Assembly: GCF_028583425.1 (NCBI RefSeq)
Contig: NC_072793.1
Location: forward strand, 172,213,681-172,277,680
Direction of reading: 5' to 3'
Source: Eublepharis macularius
Taxonomy: Eukaryota; Chordata; Lepidosauria; Squamata; Eublepharidae
DNA length: 64,000 nt
Shown here: one piece after another, positions 50,439 to 63,374 of the stretch
Position numbering within the stretch: the first letter of the stretch is position 1
Layout: each line of letters opens with the position of its first letter
Notes under the pieces: generated by a model
What the model was told of the DNA's origin: nothing
Seen by the model: the letters and a program-made list of their open reading frames with translations, nothing else
Databases searched by the model: none
Translations under genes and position numbers: made by a program

Positions 50439-51246
50439 GATCAAATTCTCGTGCATTTTGATGTCCTTTTCATTTTCCCTAATAAACACTTCCATCTCAT
50501 GACCAGATCTGATGACTTTCCTTTCTCCCCCAAACTCAAAGGCCAGTCCTTCCGGTATTTCCCATCTGTATCTGATTTTCAAGTCCTTTAGCATCTGGAC
50601 CAGCTCTCTGTATTTTTTCCGATCCAACAAAACCGCTCTAGGTATTTCCTTCATAATTCTCACCACTTTACCGTCGATTTCTAATGGATCTTGGAATTGT
50701 TTAGTCACAATTTGCTCTCTTGTATTTCTTGTCGTAAATCATATCCCTTGGTAGCTTCCTCTGAGCCACAAATCTTGAGTTAATTCTGTATACCACGTCT
50801 AGAAGAGCTGCAATTTCCTCTTCTTCCTTCCCCAGGTAAACTGCCAAAATTTCTGTGATCTGCTCCCGGGCTGTTTTTCCCCCCGTCTCCGGGATCGAAC
50901 GAAATCTGAGTTGCTTTTCCATTTGTTTACTTTCTGCGACGGCGATTCTCCCTCTCATTGCACTCATCTCGGTTTTCTGCGCGTCTGCTAGAGATTCAAC
51001 CGTATTTTCTACTACATTTACTCTCTGCTGTGTAGCTTGTAGATCGTCTTGTATTTTGTCCACACCTTTCGTCAACTCTGCCATCTCCGACTTAAGTGTC
51101 TCTTTAAAGTCTTTAAACTCTCTTGCCATCTCTTGTATCATTTCCTTAAGCTCTTTATTTCCCTCTGCAATTGCCGCCTGCCACTCCTTCTTCGACATCG
51201 TGGGGCTAGCTTTGCTCCGCTCCCACGAGTCCGCCCTCTTCCTCAA
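50439..51246 (-). pseudogene. L1 ORF1, frameshifted
   Basis: The N-terminal part (51246-50701) has a long coiled coil (KELKEMIQEMAREFKDFKET, VDKIQDDLQATQQRVNVVEN) and the start of the RRM-like domain (EKQLRFRSIPE). A frameshift near 50705 moves the rest to another frame (ILVGRKKYRE-type region: LLDRKKYRELVQMLKDLKIR, IPEGLAFEFGGERKVI). That second frame runs without a stop into the ORF2 start. Confidence 0.85.
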
Positions 51247-52134
51247 ATCCGTGGCGCTTGTCTAATATTTTCTACTATTTTTAAAAGTTCCCAATCAATT
51301 AAATCTTATCCAGAGCCATTTTACACTGTCCAAAATGTCGGGCGTTTTTTCTCTATGGTTTTATGTGAAGCACTCGCCCATACCTTCTCCAAGATGGCCT
51401 ACTTCCGTTTCCACTGAAGCCGCAATTTGCCCTTCTGAAAAATGGCGATCTTCTACTTCCGGAATCCACAGAAAGCCACTTCTCTCAAAGCTTTCTATGG
51501 TCTTGACGTACTTCCTGTTCCTTTACAGTTCACAGCAACTCTCGCGATGATAGAACTTTCCCACAGTCCGCTATCTCTCCGCCGCCGCAGGTATGTAAAC
51601 AATAATCAACTTTCGGTGCTAACTTCACTTTACAATGTCTCTTTTTAAAATTTTTCCTTGCCGGAACTTCCCCTTTTAGTAATCAATCTGTTGCAGTTTT
51701 TAAATCCTCCTTAGTATTTTATTTCTTGTATTAAACTGTCCCGTTTCGAGAGATAGCAATCTTTACCTTCTTAGACGTTTTCTTGGGTTGTAATCGCTGC
51801 TTCTGTTATCAAATCAAATAGGTTTCCCTTGCTGCTTTACCGAGGCTTGGGCATGTAGGTCTTATGCCAACAAGAATGACTCCAGAGCCGCTGCAGAGAT
51901 CTTAGCACACCTGTCTTCGGGTGGGACCTCAAGGGTGGGTGAGAGTTCGTTGCACAGAACCCCCCCCTCGCCCGAGATCAACGCGCCCTCAGGTTAAAAT
52001 GCGTACTTGCCTGTTCTCCGCCTGAGAACAGGTGGCTGCGGGCTGACGGCGCCTCTCCAGCCTTCCAAACAGCGGCCCGGACAGCTCAGCTCTTAGAGCT
52101 GCGTCAGACCTCCATGGATCCCAAACTGGAAGTC

Positions 52135-53060
52135 GATTTTAGATATTCTGTCGTGTAGTATCCTTTTTGATCCCTGCAGACAGGCTATTTCCCCAAGTGG
52201 GACCGCAAGAGAGAATGCTTCTTTCTGTACGGGCAGAACCAGCACCTGAAAAGTAATGGAATTGCCCTTGGAGCAAGTCCAGAATGGGTTTCATGTGCAT
52301 ATTGAATCTCAATCCTAATAGTAATTAACTTGCAGCTTTCTGTACCAGCTGGAGCTTCTGATCTTCAAGGGCAGCCTTACCTAGTGTGTGATAAGGTAGT
52401 CTAGCCACAGGGTTGCTTTGGCTCAGATACACATGGCCGTATCAGAAGGATCAATCTTAGGAAACATTTTCAGTGTGTATAAGCAGAATAAAAAAGGGTA
52501 AGAAGAGTCTGATGATGTCCAGGATTGTGCTGCAAAAATGCTCACAGGCTAGTTCGTTCCTGGCTTCCATCTGCAACGTTGGTTTGTTTCCATCTCTCCC
52601 CTCCACTGGCCTATCTTTCTAGCCTCAGTAGGCAGCCTCTCATCCCCAGGCCATGCACAAGGGACCAACGTCCCATTTCTCTTGCCTTTGGCTTAGGTCT
52701 TTGGTCCAGTGCTGGCTTCAAAACAAAAATGAGCAGGAGAAGAAAGCAGGAGAGGCATCTTCCTGCCTTGCCATTTCAGGTCTCCATCCATTGCTGCTTG
52801 TCCCACTTCTCTCACTCATTGGTGCTTGCAGGGACTTCTGCCTCTCTTGCACGCTCTGGAGATAAAGGGATTTTCTACTGCCCCCTCGCCACACTCCGGT
52901 TTGATAGAGCTTAATGTGAACAGGGACTAACATGGACACGGAGAAAGAGACGCATGGGCTCTTAGTTCTTGGAGTCACAAGTTTTAGAAGTCATTCATTC
53001 GCTTCTTCAGTAGGTAGGAGCTGTCTCCCTTGGTTCTCAAAACCCTGTAATCAAGATGGG
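52135..53060 (+). other. 3' flank of gene 2, continued after the L1
   Basis: Starts with the second target duplication (52135-52149) and is collinear with 9146-10180 of the gene 1 flank. No gene; the 129-codon plus frame at 52525 is interrupted in the paralogue and not called. Confidence 0.7.
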
Positions 53061-53864
53061 GTCCAGTGTACTTAGGAAAACGTACAGAAAGGGAATATTC
53101 CGGGTTACTCTGGTCAGACTTGATTCAGAGATAGGCATGCAGTTAAAAAGCCCTGAGCATCTAATTGGCTTTCCTGCAGCAAATCATTTAACTTCCAGCC
53201 AGAAGGACACCACTAATAACCTTTTCGGTTCATTACTGGGTATAGTATTCAAGTAAGACAAGTATGGAGTCTCTGCTTCCTTTTTATGCCATTATTATTA
53301 TAGCATATCTACTTAGTATTCTTGATAACAACAGAAAATCCTGCCATCCATTATAACAAATACAAAGACCAACGTAAGTCCAAAAAGTATCTTTCCCAAA
53401 GATACCAAGGTTAAAAGGAACGTCTTCAAAGAAGACGACGCTCGTTATCAGTTTAGCTTGTCATATTTACAGGGCATCAAACCCTTTCCTTAACAATAGC
53501 TGCTTCAGAGACTCAAATTCTTGGCTATTATCTTATGATTTCATGTAACAAACAAGATTAATCATATTTGAAACAGAAGCACTAAGGTGCAAGAAGTGCT
53601 GTGCAAATAGCAAAAAAACAAACGCCAGCGCTTCCGTCCATGCTGTCTACAAATGATGTTGCCTGCCCTACGGATAATTGGCCGCCTCCGTTTCGAACGT
53701 GATGCTCTCTCATGCCATGCTTCCTCAGGGGCAAGATCCAATGAGTACAGGTTACAATCAATTTTGCTGCTGCATTACTCCATTGCATTACTCCATTTCA
53801 GCTCCACCAATTCATTAAGGTCAACCTCCAGATGGTGCCTGCAAATCTTCCAGAATTAGGAAGT
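53061..53864. other. Unassigned sequence
   Basis: No gene or clear repeat recognised. Confidence 0.35.
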
Positions 53865-54000
53865 CAGACTAGGGTCTGGGAGGCCCAGCTTTCCCCACTT
53901 TGAATCTCCTAGAATTACAACTGATCTCCAAACTAGAGAGAGCAGTTCCCTTGAAGGCAATGTCAGTTTTAGGGAGTAGACTGTATGGCATCACCTCCCC
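53865..54000 (-). repeat. Dispersed squamate repeat, decayed
   Basis: 'gaatctcctagaattacaac', 'tgatctccaaactagagaga' and 'ggagtagactgtatggcatc' give the reversed form of the repeat seen at 13040-13262. Confidence 0.5.
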
Positions 54001-54175
54001 ACGGGGCTCCCTTCTCGCTCCACATTCTATGGGCCCCTGAACAAGCTGCCCACAGCCACTCGGTCCGGGACTTTACATGGGAATCTGGCAAAGCTGAACT
54101 CTGCTGGGCTGGATTTTCCAGATGCTGCAGGGAGCTATGGCGGTGGCAAGAGGGCAGGCACGGAGATAAGCCCAT

Positions 54176-54199
54176 TGCTGCTGCTGCTGCTGCTGCTGC
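54176..54199. repeat. (TGC)8 microsatellite
   Basis: Eight perfect TGC triplets. A minus-strand frame translates them as poly-Gln, but the frame has no family match and is not called as a gene. Confidence 0.95.
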
Positions 54200-54301
54200 A
54201 GGACAGTGGCATGAGACTGGTGGGGTGGGGGAGGAGGCGGCAGGCAGAAGGGGAAGAGCATCCCTTTCTGCCCTTCCCCTGGCCAAAGCTCCAAAAGAGC
54301 C

Positions 54302-55545
54302 CTTCAGACTGCTTGGCAACCCTCCTCCTCCCGCTCCCTGTTTCAGAAATTCCTAATAGGATTCTTGGGTTCAACATTGGGATTCTCTAAGCTTGCAAGG
54401 GAGTAATATGTTGAACCAGAGAAATGCAAGCAAGCAAACATCCCAACTGGGGAGGGAGGCTCACTGCAGAGTTTAAAATCCACTCTCCATAGGAAACAAG
54501 GGAGTGTAGCTTGGGGCAGCTTGTTTTGGCCCATGTATCTGAACCTGGGACTGGAGTCCAATTCTAATGTTAGCTCGACCCTTCTGTCTCACAGTGCTCT
54601 CTCTCAACCTACACTTCCCAACACAGCTGTTGTTCTGAGAGAAATTCTCCTGTTACATACAGGACGTTCCACATTGCTTGTATGAGCAATTCTCATGTAA
54701 CATCCGATGAATACACAGCGGAACACTTGATGGAACCTGTGCAAGTACTGGTCCCCAGTTTCATTCGTAAAGTGAACTCACATTGACACTTTCTTACAAA
54801 CCAGTATGCTTATTTATTTATTAGTCCACCTTTCTAACAGACACTCAAGGTGGATTGCACATTCTAAAACACGACCATCAACAGCAGGAATATTTGATAA
54901 ACGATGCAATAGGATATACAAGTGGGTATTTACAAAGATATGAAAACAAGCAGGTATCCGGGACAGATTTGAAACAATGCTGATGCAGTATAAGCAATTC
55001 GCAGCCAGACGTATAATGCAACACAAAAACTACCCAGCAGGATCACAGTTCCAGAAGAGAGTTCACAGTGCTGCAGTCTATATTTCCTATCCCTTTACAC
55101 ACATCTGGGCAGGTTGTACCTGCATTCTCTGTAAGCTATCAACAGGGCTGGGATGTAAAATGCTTTCTTCCATGGTGAGGGGTACGGGGTTGCTAGGGAT
55201 TGTCTGTTTTGGAATCTTCAATTCCTTTTTTTTTGCCCAGCACTGCAATTTTGTGGCACCTACCATTATTTTGGGGGTTTTATGCCTGCCACAGATAGAT
55301 AGAGCCTTTTGTTTATATAAGATCGTAATATATAAAATAGTAAGCATGTTCCAGAACAGGTGGCAATGCCCCCCCCCATCTTAACCCAGCTGGGATCAGG
55401 AGTGGAGCAGTTGGCAATGCCCACTCCCTCCTTCAAACTGCTGGAATCAGGCATGGAGCAGGCGGCAATCCCCCTCTTCACCCAGCTGGGAAAAGGCATA
55501 GAGAATGGCCCTCTGCCTTCACCCAGCTGGGAGCAGGTGGAGCAA
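54302..55545. repeat. Duplicated block X, copy 2
   Basis: Collinear with 27979-29290, including the reversed SINE tail (54805-54990) and the minisatellite (55340-55545). Direct orientation. It lies between gene 2 and the KRAB cassettes. Confidence 0.8.
55340..55545 (+). repeat. ~50-bp minisatellite in block X copy 2
   Basis: Units 'ggcaatgccccccccca', 'atcttaacccagctgggatc' and 'ttcacccagctgggagcagg', with fewer units than at 29066-29345. Confidence 0.75.
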
Positions 55546-55559
55546 AAAAAGAAGACAAA

Positions 55560-55844
55560 GTCCCTGTAATACAGATTAACATAAAAATAACAATTGACAA
55601 GTAGAATATACAGCAGTAAACACTGACTAATTTAAATGGCCCCTGAGTTCCGGCAATAAACATATGAATACACCAATTAGCAAACAGAATGAAATGTGTT
55701 GGAGCTAGAACATTGTAGCTGTCATGCACATATGTACACTAATGTCAATTTGCAACAAAAGTTTCACCCTCGCAACGATCCTTCCGTGACAGGGGGGATT
55801 CAACCTGGATCTCCCTGGTCCCATGATGACATTCTGTTACATCA
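55560..55844. other. Unassigned sequence
   Basis: No gene or repeat recognised. Confidence 0.35.
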
Positions 55845-55972
55845 CAGAGGAGTTAGCCGTGTTAGTCTGTAGTAGCAAAATCAAAAAGAGTCCAGTAGCA
55901 CCTTTAAGACTACAATAAAATTGGTTAGTCTTAAAGGTGCTACTGGACTCTTTTTATTTTGTTTTGTTTTGA
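55845..55972. repeat. Short fold-back repeat
   Basis: 'aaaaagagtccagtagcacc' then 'tttaagacta', and after a short loop the reverse, 'tagtcttaaaggtgctactg' then 'gactcttttt'. A near-perfect hairpin of about 35 bp arms, with further left-arm sequence 'agaggagttagccgtgttag'. Same family as 36144-36738 with most of the interior gone. Confidence 0.75.
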
Positions 55973-55974
55973 CG

Positions 55975-56410
55975 CTCGCGGCTACTTTTCGACTTGCCAC
56001 AGATGGAGGGAGGGAGAGAGGCTGTTGTTTATTTAGATTTTGCACGCAATGTAGCCGCGTCCTTGTGACGCGAAGTGCCATTTCTCTCTGTCCTTTCTTC
56101 GGAGCCTCCTTTGCTCCCAGGGTTTGCCATGATGCAGAAGGGAGCTCTGCCTCTGGAAAGCGTCCCCCGGAAGATCTTGGTGGTCTGTGGGGCACCGCGG
56201 GACTCCAGCCCTGCCCTTCCACTGCAGAGCAGCACGCCCCCCGCCCCCGGGACTCCCTTCGCGAGGTTCCTCAATGGTTAAAGTGGCAGAGTCCGCAGTC
56301 CTAGAGAGGCACGGGGGGAGGGTGGGGGTGCGATCGCCATTTCCTGCTCCTCCCCGCCCCCTTGCTAAGCGCCTCTGAGTTCACGTGACCCGTGGGGCTA
56401 TTTTGGTGAG
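55975..56410 (+). promoter_or_regulatory. CpG-rich promoter region of KRAB cassette 3
   Basis: CpG-rich stretch upstream of the start exon at 56749, with a CACGTGAC E-box-like word at about 56383 and a possible exon 1 donor (TTTTG then GTGAGC) at about 56405. It does not resemble the promoters of genes 1 and 2. Promoter role inferred. Confidence 0.5.
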
Positions 56411-56748
56411 CTGAAAGGGGCTGGGTGGAGAGATATGGGGGGAAAGCTGCACTGCAGGACCCAAAGTGGACAGGCAGGAGGGGTGAGAGACCCCCCCCCT
56501 CCTGTGCCCCCTTCCCCTGCATCCGGAAGACCTGCTTTGTGCAAAGCCACCCCTTCGGGCTGGGGACTGGATGGGCCAGGCTGGGGAACAGCAGGGGCGG
56601 GAAGAGATTTGTAGGGGGAGGAAAGCATGCACACACCCCGCCCCGCTTTTTTCCAACCTGGATCACACAAAATGTGTGTGTAAAAATCCAGGGTTTCCCA
56701 TAATCTTTCTGTCTCTCCTTCCCAGGCAGCTGCAAAAGGACACCCGTG

Positions 56749-56811
56749 ATGCCTTCTCTGCCATCTCCTACATGTGGTGAAGGGAAAAGAGCAGCCATGC
56801 AGCCAGCTCAG
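56749..56811 (+). CDS. KRAB cassette 3, start exon
   Basis: Acceptor CTTCCCAG at 56725, ATG at 56749, donor GTACAT at 56812. 21 codons: MPSLPSPTCGEGKRAAMQPA-Q. Homologous to the start exons of genes 1 and 2. Confidence 0.7.
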
Positions 56812-57225
56812 GTACATTTGGGGGGGGGCGTTAGTGGGTAGATGGGTAGATGTGCCGTGGAGGGTAGGAGTGCTTTCTTCTCTGTTGAAGGGTTCTTAGG
56901 ATTGGGCTGTTTGCCCTTTGGTTCTGGCACCACCAAATGTGAAATCTTCCCACTGGGGAGCGGCAGGGAAACAGCCAGCCCTTGTCTAGGTTGGTGTGTT
57001 CAGAGAAGCTCCATTTGGGACTGCAAAGAAGTACTTGGCCCTGTAGCTCCCATGAAAAACTGTTTGGGCTTTTCCCCGATGTACATCTCTGCCCTCTTCC
57101 CCACAATGCAGCTGGCCCCCTGCCAGTGAGGCCAGCCCCTCTGACCCCAAGAAGGGCTGGCAGCAAGGAACCAAGGGACTCCACAGGGCTCTTCTCTCTT
57201 CTTCATGCTGCTCTTCCAGCATTAA

Positions 57226-58610
<1,385 letters not shown>

Positions 58611-58613
58611 AAG

Positions 58614-58700
58614 AGCCTCAGATTGCTGAACTTGAGCTCATTTCGTGGCTGGAAGAAGAGATGTTTCTGAAGTTCTCCGGTGAAGAGACAGGATCGTCAG
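58614..58700 (+). pseudogene. KRAB cassette 3, KRAB-B-like exon with lost donor
   Basis: Acceptor TCAAAAG, then EPQIAELELISWLEEEMFLK in phase with KRAB-A. The exon is 87 bp, two codons shorter than its relatives. After GTCAG the sequence is CTAGCT where genes 1, 2 and cassette 4 have GTAG, so the normal 5' splice site is gone. KRAB-A of cassette 3 could still splice in phase to KRAB-B of cassette 4. Confidence 0.75.
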
Positions 58701-58749
58701 CTAGCTGCTCAGGTCTGTGGTGGGTCTGTGTGTTGCCTGTGCTTAGGTC

Positions 58750-59190
58750 CAAGGGCTTGAGGATCCCAGCAGGTCTTTCCTCCTCCCTCCCTCGGCTCCT
58801 TCCATATCAGGCCCCCAAAGAACGCCGCTTCCTTTGCTCTTTGAAAAATGCCCCCCCCTCCCCCGGCCACCTCACTTGTTTTACCTTCCGAAGTCCTGGT
58901 CAGTCTCTGTCATTTCTGGGCTCCTTTTCCATTCTTTTGAGGTGTGTATGTGCCACAGGGGTTTCTCTATGCACGTGTAGATTATTAACCCGGAGATCAG
59001 CTGGGCCAGTTGCTGGGTGGAAAAGAGATTTCTGTCCAGTAGGAGTCAAGTCTGTTTCACGCATGAGATGTCGGGCCAGACACTCCTGAGCCTTCCTAGA
59101 GTAAATCTGGTTTCTTCAGTTGTGCCCCAAAGCTAATCTGGCGCAAGGTTCACTCCAGGGGCTTGTGGAGAATGTGTGTTTCGTACCATC
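58750..59190 (+). repeat. Intron sequence shared with genes 1 and 2
   Basis: 'cccagcaggtctttcctcc' and 'ctccttccatatcaggcccc' match 4290-4350 and 41955-42010, just upstream of the start exons there. This shows cassette 4 arose by copying intron 1, the start exon and the KRAB exons as one piece. Confidence 0.75.
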
Positions 59191-59229
59191 TTTCTCTCCC
59201 TCCCAGGCAGCAGTGGAAAGACACCCTTG

Positions 59230-59292
59230 ATGCCTTCTCTGGTATCTCCTCTGCGTGGGGAAGGGAAAACATCCACCAAGCAGTCTGCTCAG
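59230..59292 (+). CDS. KRAB cassette 4, start exon
   Basis: Acceptor CTCCCAG at 59206, ATG at 59230, donor GTAAGG. 21 codons: MPSLVSPLRGEGKTSTKQSA-Q. Confidence 0.7.
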
Positions 59293-59664
59293 GTAAGGGA
59301 GGGGGACACTGGGAAGACGTGCAGAGGACGGCATGAATGCCCCCTTCTCTGTTGCAAGGCTCAGAGGATCGGGCGCCTTCCCTTTGCTTCAAGATGTTGA
59401 AGATGCCCACCTGGGCAGCAGGAAAATTGCTGCACTGTGTCTAGGATTACATATGCAGAGAGAAAAATCATAGTTTTCCACAAATTTCCTCTGACAAACA
59501 ATTTGGTCCCCTAGAATACAGACATTTGTGGCCCCTTCAGGGCTACTAGCCCCCTGCGACTTGGGGCAACCCCTTGTCCCCAAGGGAGGCAGGGAGGAGG
59601 AAACACCAGGGCTGTGATCCCCTGGCTGCTGCCAATCAAGAACTGGTTTGATTTCCAGGCTTGA

Positions 59665-59964
<300 letters not shown>

Positions 59965-60395
59965 TGATCTCTGCTACCCGCCATGATCCTTCCTTTGATG
60001 TGGGCGGTGCTTCCGGGTTCTTTTGGATAGGAGCCCCTGCCTGGCAATCCTGTCCTTAATCCGCAAAAAGTGGGCATCAGAAGTGCTGCCAAAAGATGCT
60101 TGGCCTGGAGATGGTGGGAGGGTCAAAGCAGGCACTTCCCTCCAGTCTGGGCCTTGCCTTACCAGGGGTTAGATGTTCCTGTGACGGGAACTCTGCTGGC
60201 TTCTCTGCCACTCACTTGTTCTCAGCTGGGATTTCCGTCTCCCCTTGGCTGGGAGCAGGCACAGAACTACACAGGACAGGTGGATACTTCTAGGCCACGT
60301 ACTGTTTTCCAGCCCACCTCTAATACTTCCCTGTTGTGTATCCATTTATGTGCAATGGGAAGGTCCTAATTCTGTTTTTTGCCTCTGATTAAAAG

Positions 60396-60488
60396 GACTT
60401 GAGATTGCCAAAGCTGACCTCATATCCTGGCTGGAAGAAGGGCAAGAGCTGTTTCTCTGTGACTCTGATGAAGAGAAAGGAGTGGCAG
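60396..60488 (+). CDS. KRAB cassette 4, KRAB-B-like exon
   Basis: 93 bp, acceptor TTAAAAG, donor GTAGCA. Reads GLEIAKADLISWLEEGQELF then CDSDEEKGVAG. Phase-compatible with the usual finger exon, but none is found up to 64000, so the exon lies further downstream or is lost. Confidence 0.82.
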
Positions 60489-60499
60489 GTAGCAACTTC

Positions 60500-61014
60500 A
60501 GGCTTTCATGGGAATGGGTGTTGCCTGGGCCTGAGCATGGAGCAATTCTGAGAACGCTTCCTTTGAGGTCCTAACCTTTAGCCTTCTGCCTAATTACCAA
60601 ATCTGTCCCCCATGACTACATTTCCCAATACTAATGCCTTTGGTATCAAAAGGACCAAGGAGCCCCCATCTGCAGTGGCTACCAGGCTATCTAAAGATCA
60701 TGTGACTTCTGCAAACTTCACACCAGGAAGGCAAGTCTCCATGTGGTCAAAACAGCCATCACAGGCCCCATTCTCTATGTTCCTAATGACAGGATCTCCA
60801 ACTATAATAATCCTATAACATAATTCTCTTAGCGGGTTTCGACGACTCACAGGGATAGGTGGAGCATGCGCAGTGTGGATGCCTGAAGGAAGGACTGCCC
60901 GCCTTCCTTCCCTTCCTCGCTTTGATAGGCTGGGGCAAAGAAGGGGCAGCCTCTCAAACGGCTTGCCCCAATTCAAATAGCCAGGCTGCAGGAGAGGCGG
61001 CCGCTTCCCTTCCC
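60500..61014. other. Unassigned sequence
   Basis: Downstream of KRAB-B of cassette 4; no finger sequence. GC-rich from about 60850. Confidence 0.4.
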
Positions 61015-62563
61015 CTCGCTGCCAGGGTCTGCGCAGGGTGGAACAAGCCCACCCACCTTCAAGCTGGGAGCCATAGACGGCTACTTCCCTTCCCCTTGCA
61101 GCCGGGATTGGCAGAGGGAGGGGGGACAAGTCCATCCACCTGCAAGCCAGCAGCCGGCTGCAGGAGAGGAGGCCACATGGAAGCCTCCATGTCCTCCTCT
61201 CCCCCCAAAGCCATGATTCTGGAGGGGGTGGTGGGGCACGGAGGTGGAGAAGCCTGGCTCGCCTTCCCCCCCCCCCCCAAAGCTGTGATTCTGTGTGTGT
61301 GTGGGGGGGGGGGAGATTCTGGAGAGGCTGGGGCAGGGGGAGAGGAGGGGCCTCAGCAGCTTATGATTGAGTCCACCCTCTGAAAGGGCTATTTTTCTGC
61401 AGAAGAACTGATCTCTATGGCCTGGAGATCAGCTGTAACTCTGGGAGATTTCCAGCTACCACCTGGACACTGGCAACCCTAGCGGCAGTGGGCATGCGGC
61501 AGTGGGCATGCCTTGCTCGCCTGCACTCCCCACAAAGCCAGGATCATGGAGGGGGGGAGGCTTGCCTGCCTTGCCCCCCCCAAAAAAAGCCTAGAGTCTC
61601 TAAGTGGTGGCTGGAGACCTCCCAGAATTACAACTCATCTCCAGGTGACAGAGCTCAGTTTCCCTGGAGAAAATGGCTGCCTTGGAAGGTAGACTCAATG
61701 GGCATTATTTCCACCTGAGGTCCCTCCCCTCTCAAAGCCCACCCTCTCCAGGCTCCACTCCCCCCCTCATCTCCAGAAATGTCCCAGTCCCTCGCTGCCA
61801 GGGTCTGCGCAGGGTGGAACAAGCCCACCCACCTTCAAGCCAGGAGCCATAGGCGGCTACTTCCCTTCCCCTCGCAGCCGGGATTGGCAGAGGGAGGGGG
61901 GACAAGTCCATCCACCTGCAAGCCAGCAGCCGGCTGCAGGAGAGGAGGCCACATGGAAGCCTCCATGTCCTCCTCTCCCCCCAAAGCCATGATTCTGGAG
62001 GGGGTGGTGGGGCACGGAGGTGGAGAAGTCTGGCTCGCCTTCCCCCCCCCAAAAGCTGTGATTCTGTGTGTGTGTGTGGGGGGGGGGAGATTCTGGAGAG
62101 GCTGGGGCAGGGGGAGAGGAGGGGCCTCAGCAGCTTATGATTGAGTCCACCCTCTGAAAGGGCTATTTTTCTGCAGAAGAACTGATCTCTATGGCCTGGA
62201 GATCAGCTGTAACTCTGGGAGATTTCCAGCTACCACCTGGACACTGGCAACCCTAGCGGCAGTGGGCATGCGGCAGTGGGCATGCCTTGCTCGCCTGCAC
62301 TCCCCACAAAGCCAGGATCATGGAGGGGGGGAGGCTTGCCTGCCTTGCCCCCCCCCAAAAGCCTAGAGTCTCTAAGTGGTGGCTGGAGACCTCCCAGAAT
62401 TACAACTCATCTCCAGGTGACAGAGCTCAGTTTCCCTGGAGAAAATGGCTGCCTTGGAAGGTAGACTCAATGGGCATTATTTCCACCTGAGGTCCCTCCC
62501 CTCTCAAAGCCCACCCTCTCCAGGCTCCACTCCCCCCCTCATCTCCAGAAATGTCCCAGTCTG
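61015..62563. repeat. 776-bp direct tandem duplication
   Basis: Copy 1 is 61015-61789 and copy 2 61791-62563; for example 'ctcgctgccagggtctgcgc' occurs at 61015 and 61791. Differences are few and mostly in homopolymer runs. Each copy carries one forward and one reverse piece of the dispersed squamate repeat (e.g. 61385-61480 and 61596-61780). No gene; the open frames here are GC-driven. Confidence 0.9.
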
Positions 62564-62786
62564 GAGCTGACAACCCTACCAGTCCCAATGGGGAGGTGAG
62601 GGAGCCACGCAGGGGCAAAGGGGGGCACAGCACTGGGCATACCTCGCTCACCTCCCCCCAAGCTACTATGGGGGCGAGGGCAGAGGGCCTGGAGGTGGGC
62701 ATGCCACCCTGCCCTCCTTCCCCTGCCCCAGATCAGGGTGCTGGGGGAGGGGGCAATGGCCAGCCAGGCCCTCCTGCCCTTTCTAG

Positions 62787-62827
62787 AGCCCGTTGTGTTT
62801 TCTGCTACAACGGGCTTTGTTTCTAGT
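62787..62827 (+). mobile_element. Helitron-like 3' terminus
   Basis: A perfect 10-bp stem, AGCCCGTTGT (62787-62796) and ACAACGGGCT (62807-62816), with a 10-base loop, then ttgttt and CTAGT (62823-62827), followed by T. This is the layout of a Helitron 3' end (hairpin, short spacer, CTRRT). The element would extend leftward; its 5' end is not identified. Confidence 0.55.
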
Positions 62828-62835
62828 TTATAATA

Positions 62836-63240
62836 ACTAGCAACAAAGACGGTTAGGGGAAAAAATACAACAGGCTCTAGAAAGGGGAGGGCGGGCGGGC
62901 ATTGCTGCCTGGTCCGCTCCTGATCTCAGCTGGGTGAAGGGGAGGCATTGCCGCCTGCTCTGTGCCTAATCCCAGCCAAGTGAAGGCAGAGGCATTGCTG
63001 CCTGCTCCACTTCTGATCCCAGCTGGGTGAAGGGGGGATGGGCATTGCCAACTGCTCTGTGCCTGATCTCAGCCAGGTGGGCAGGCACTGCCACTTGCTC
63101 CATGCCTGATTCCCAGCTGGGTGAATGGGGGTGGGCCTTGCCACCTGCTCCTCATTTGATCCCAGCCGGGTGAAAGCGGGGTGGGCATTGCTTCCTACTT
63201 CTCACCTGATCTCAGCTGAGTGACGGGGGGCAGGCATCAA
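62836..63240 (-). mobile_element. Helitron-like terminus with ~50-bp minisatellite
   Basis: It starts ACTAGCAACAAAGACGGTT (reverse of a CTAGT end, hairpin decayed), then 'tacaacaggctctagaaagg' and about seven minisatellite units (ggcattgctgcctg..., ctgatcccagctgggtgaag). Same arrangement as 10201-10505 and 10911-12510. No coding capacity. Confidence 0.55.
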
Positions 63241-63374
63241 TTCCTCAGAGGGGGCTACACATGTCATTTGCCGTGCTTTACGTTCAGGGTCCCAGGATTT
63301 TCCATCTTCCACTTTGTTGTTGAACCGCCTAGATATTATCTTTGAAAGAAATTTTTTCTGCTTCCATAGACAAT

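Larger units (their letters stand above)
46210..52134 (-). mobile_element. L1 LINE, essentially full length
   Basis: 5.9 kb on the minus strand, flanked by a perfect 15-bp duplication and ending in an A tail (T run at 46210-46218). Order on its own strand: 5' UTR of about 890 bases (52134-51247), ORF1, ORF2, 3' UTR of about 470 bases. It interrupts the 3' flank of gene 2; the gene 1 flank is the empty site. It is recent because the duplication is perfect, but the frames carry at least four disabling changes, so it was either inserted as a defective copy or has decayed since. Confidence 0.95.

Noticed and set aside
54073-54377. Poly-Gln-containing frame over the TGC repeat
   Set aside because: The frame is short, depends on a microsatellite and has no neighbours or family match.
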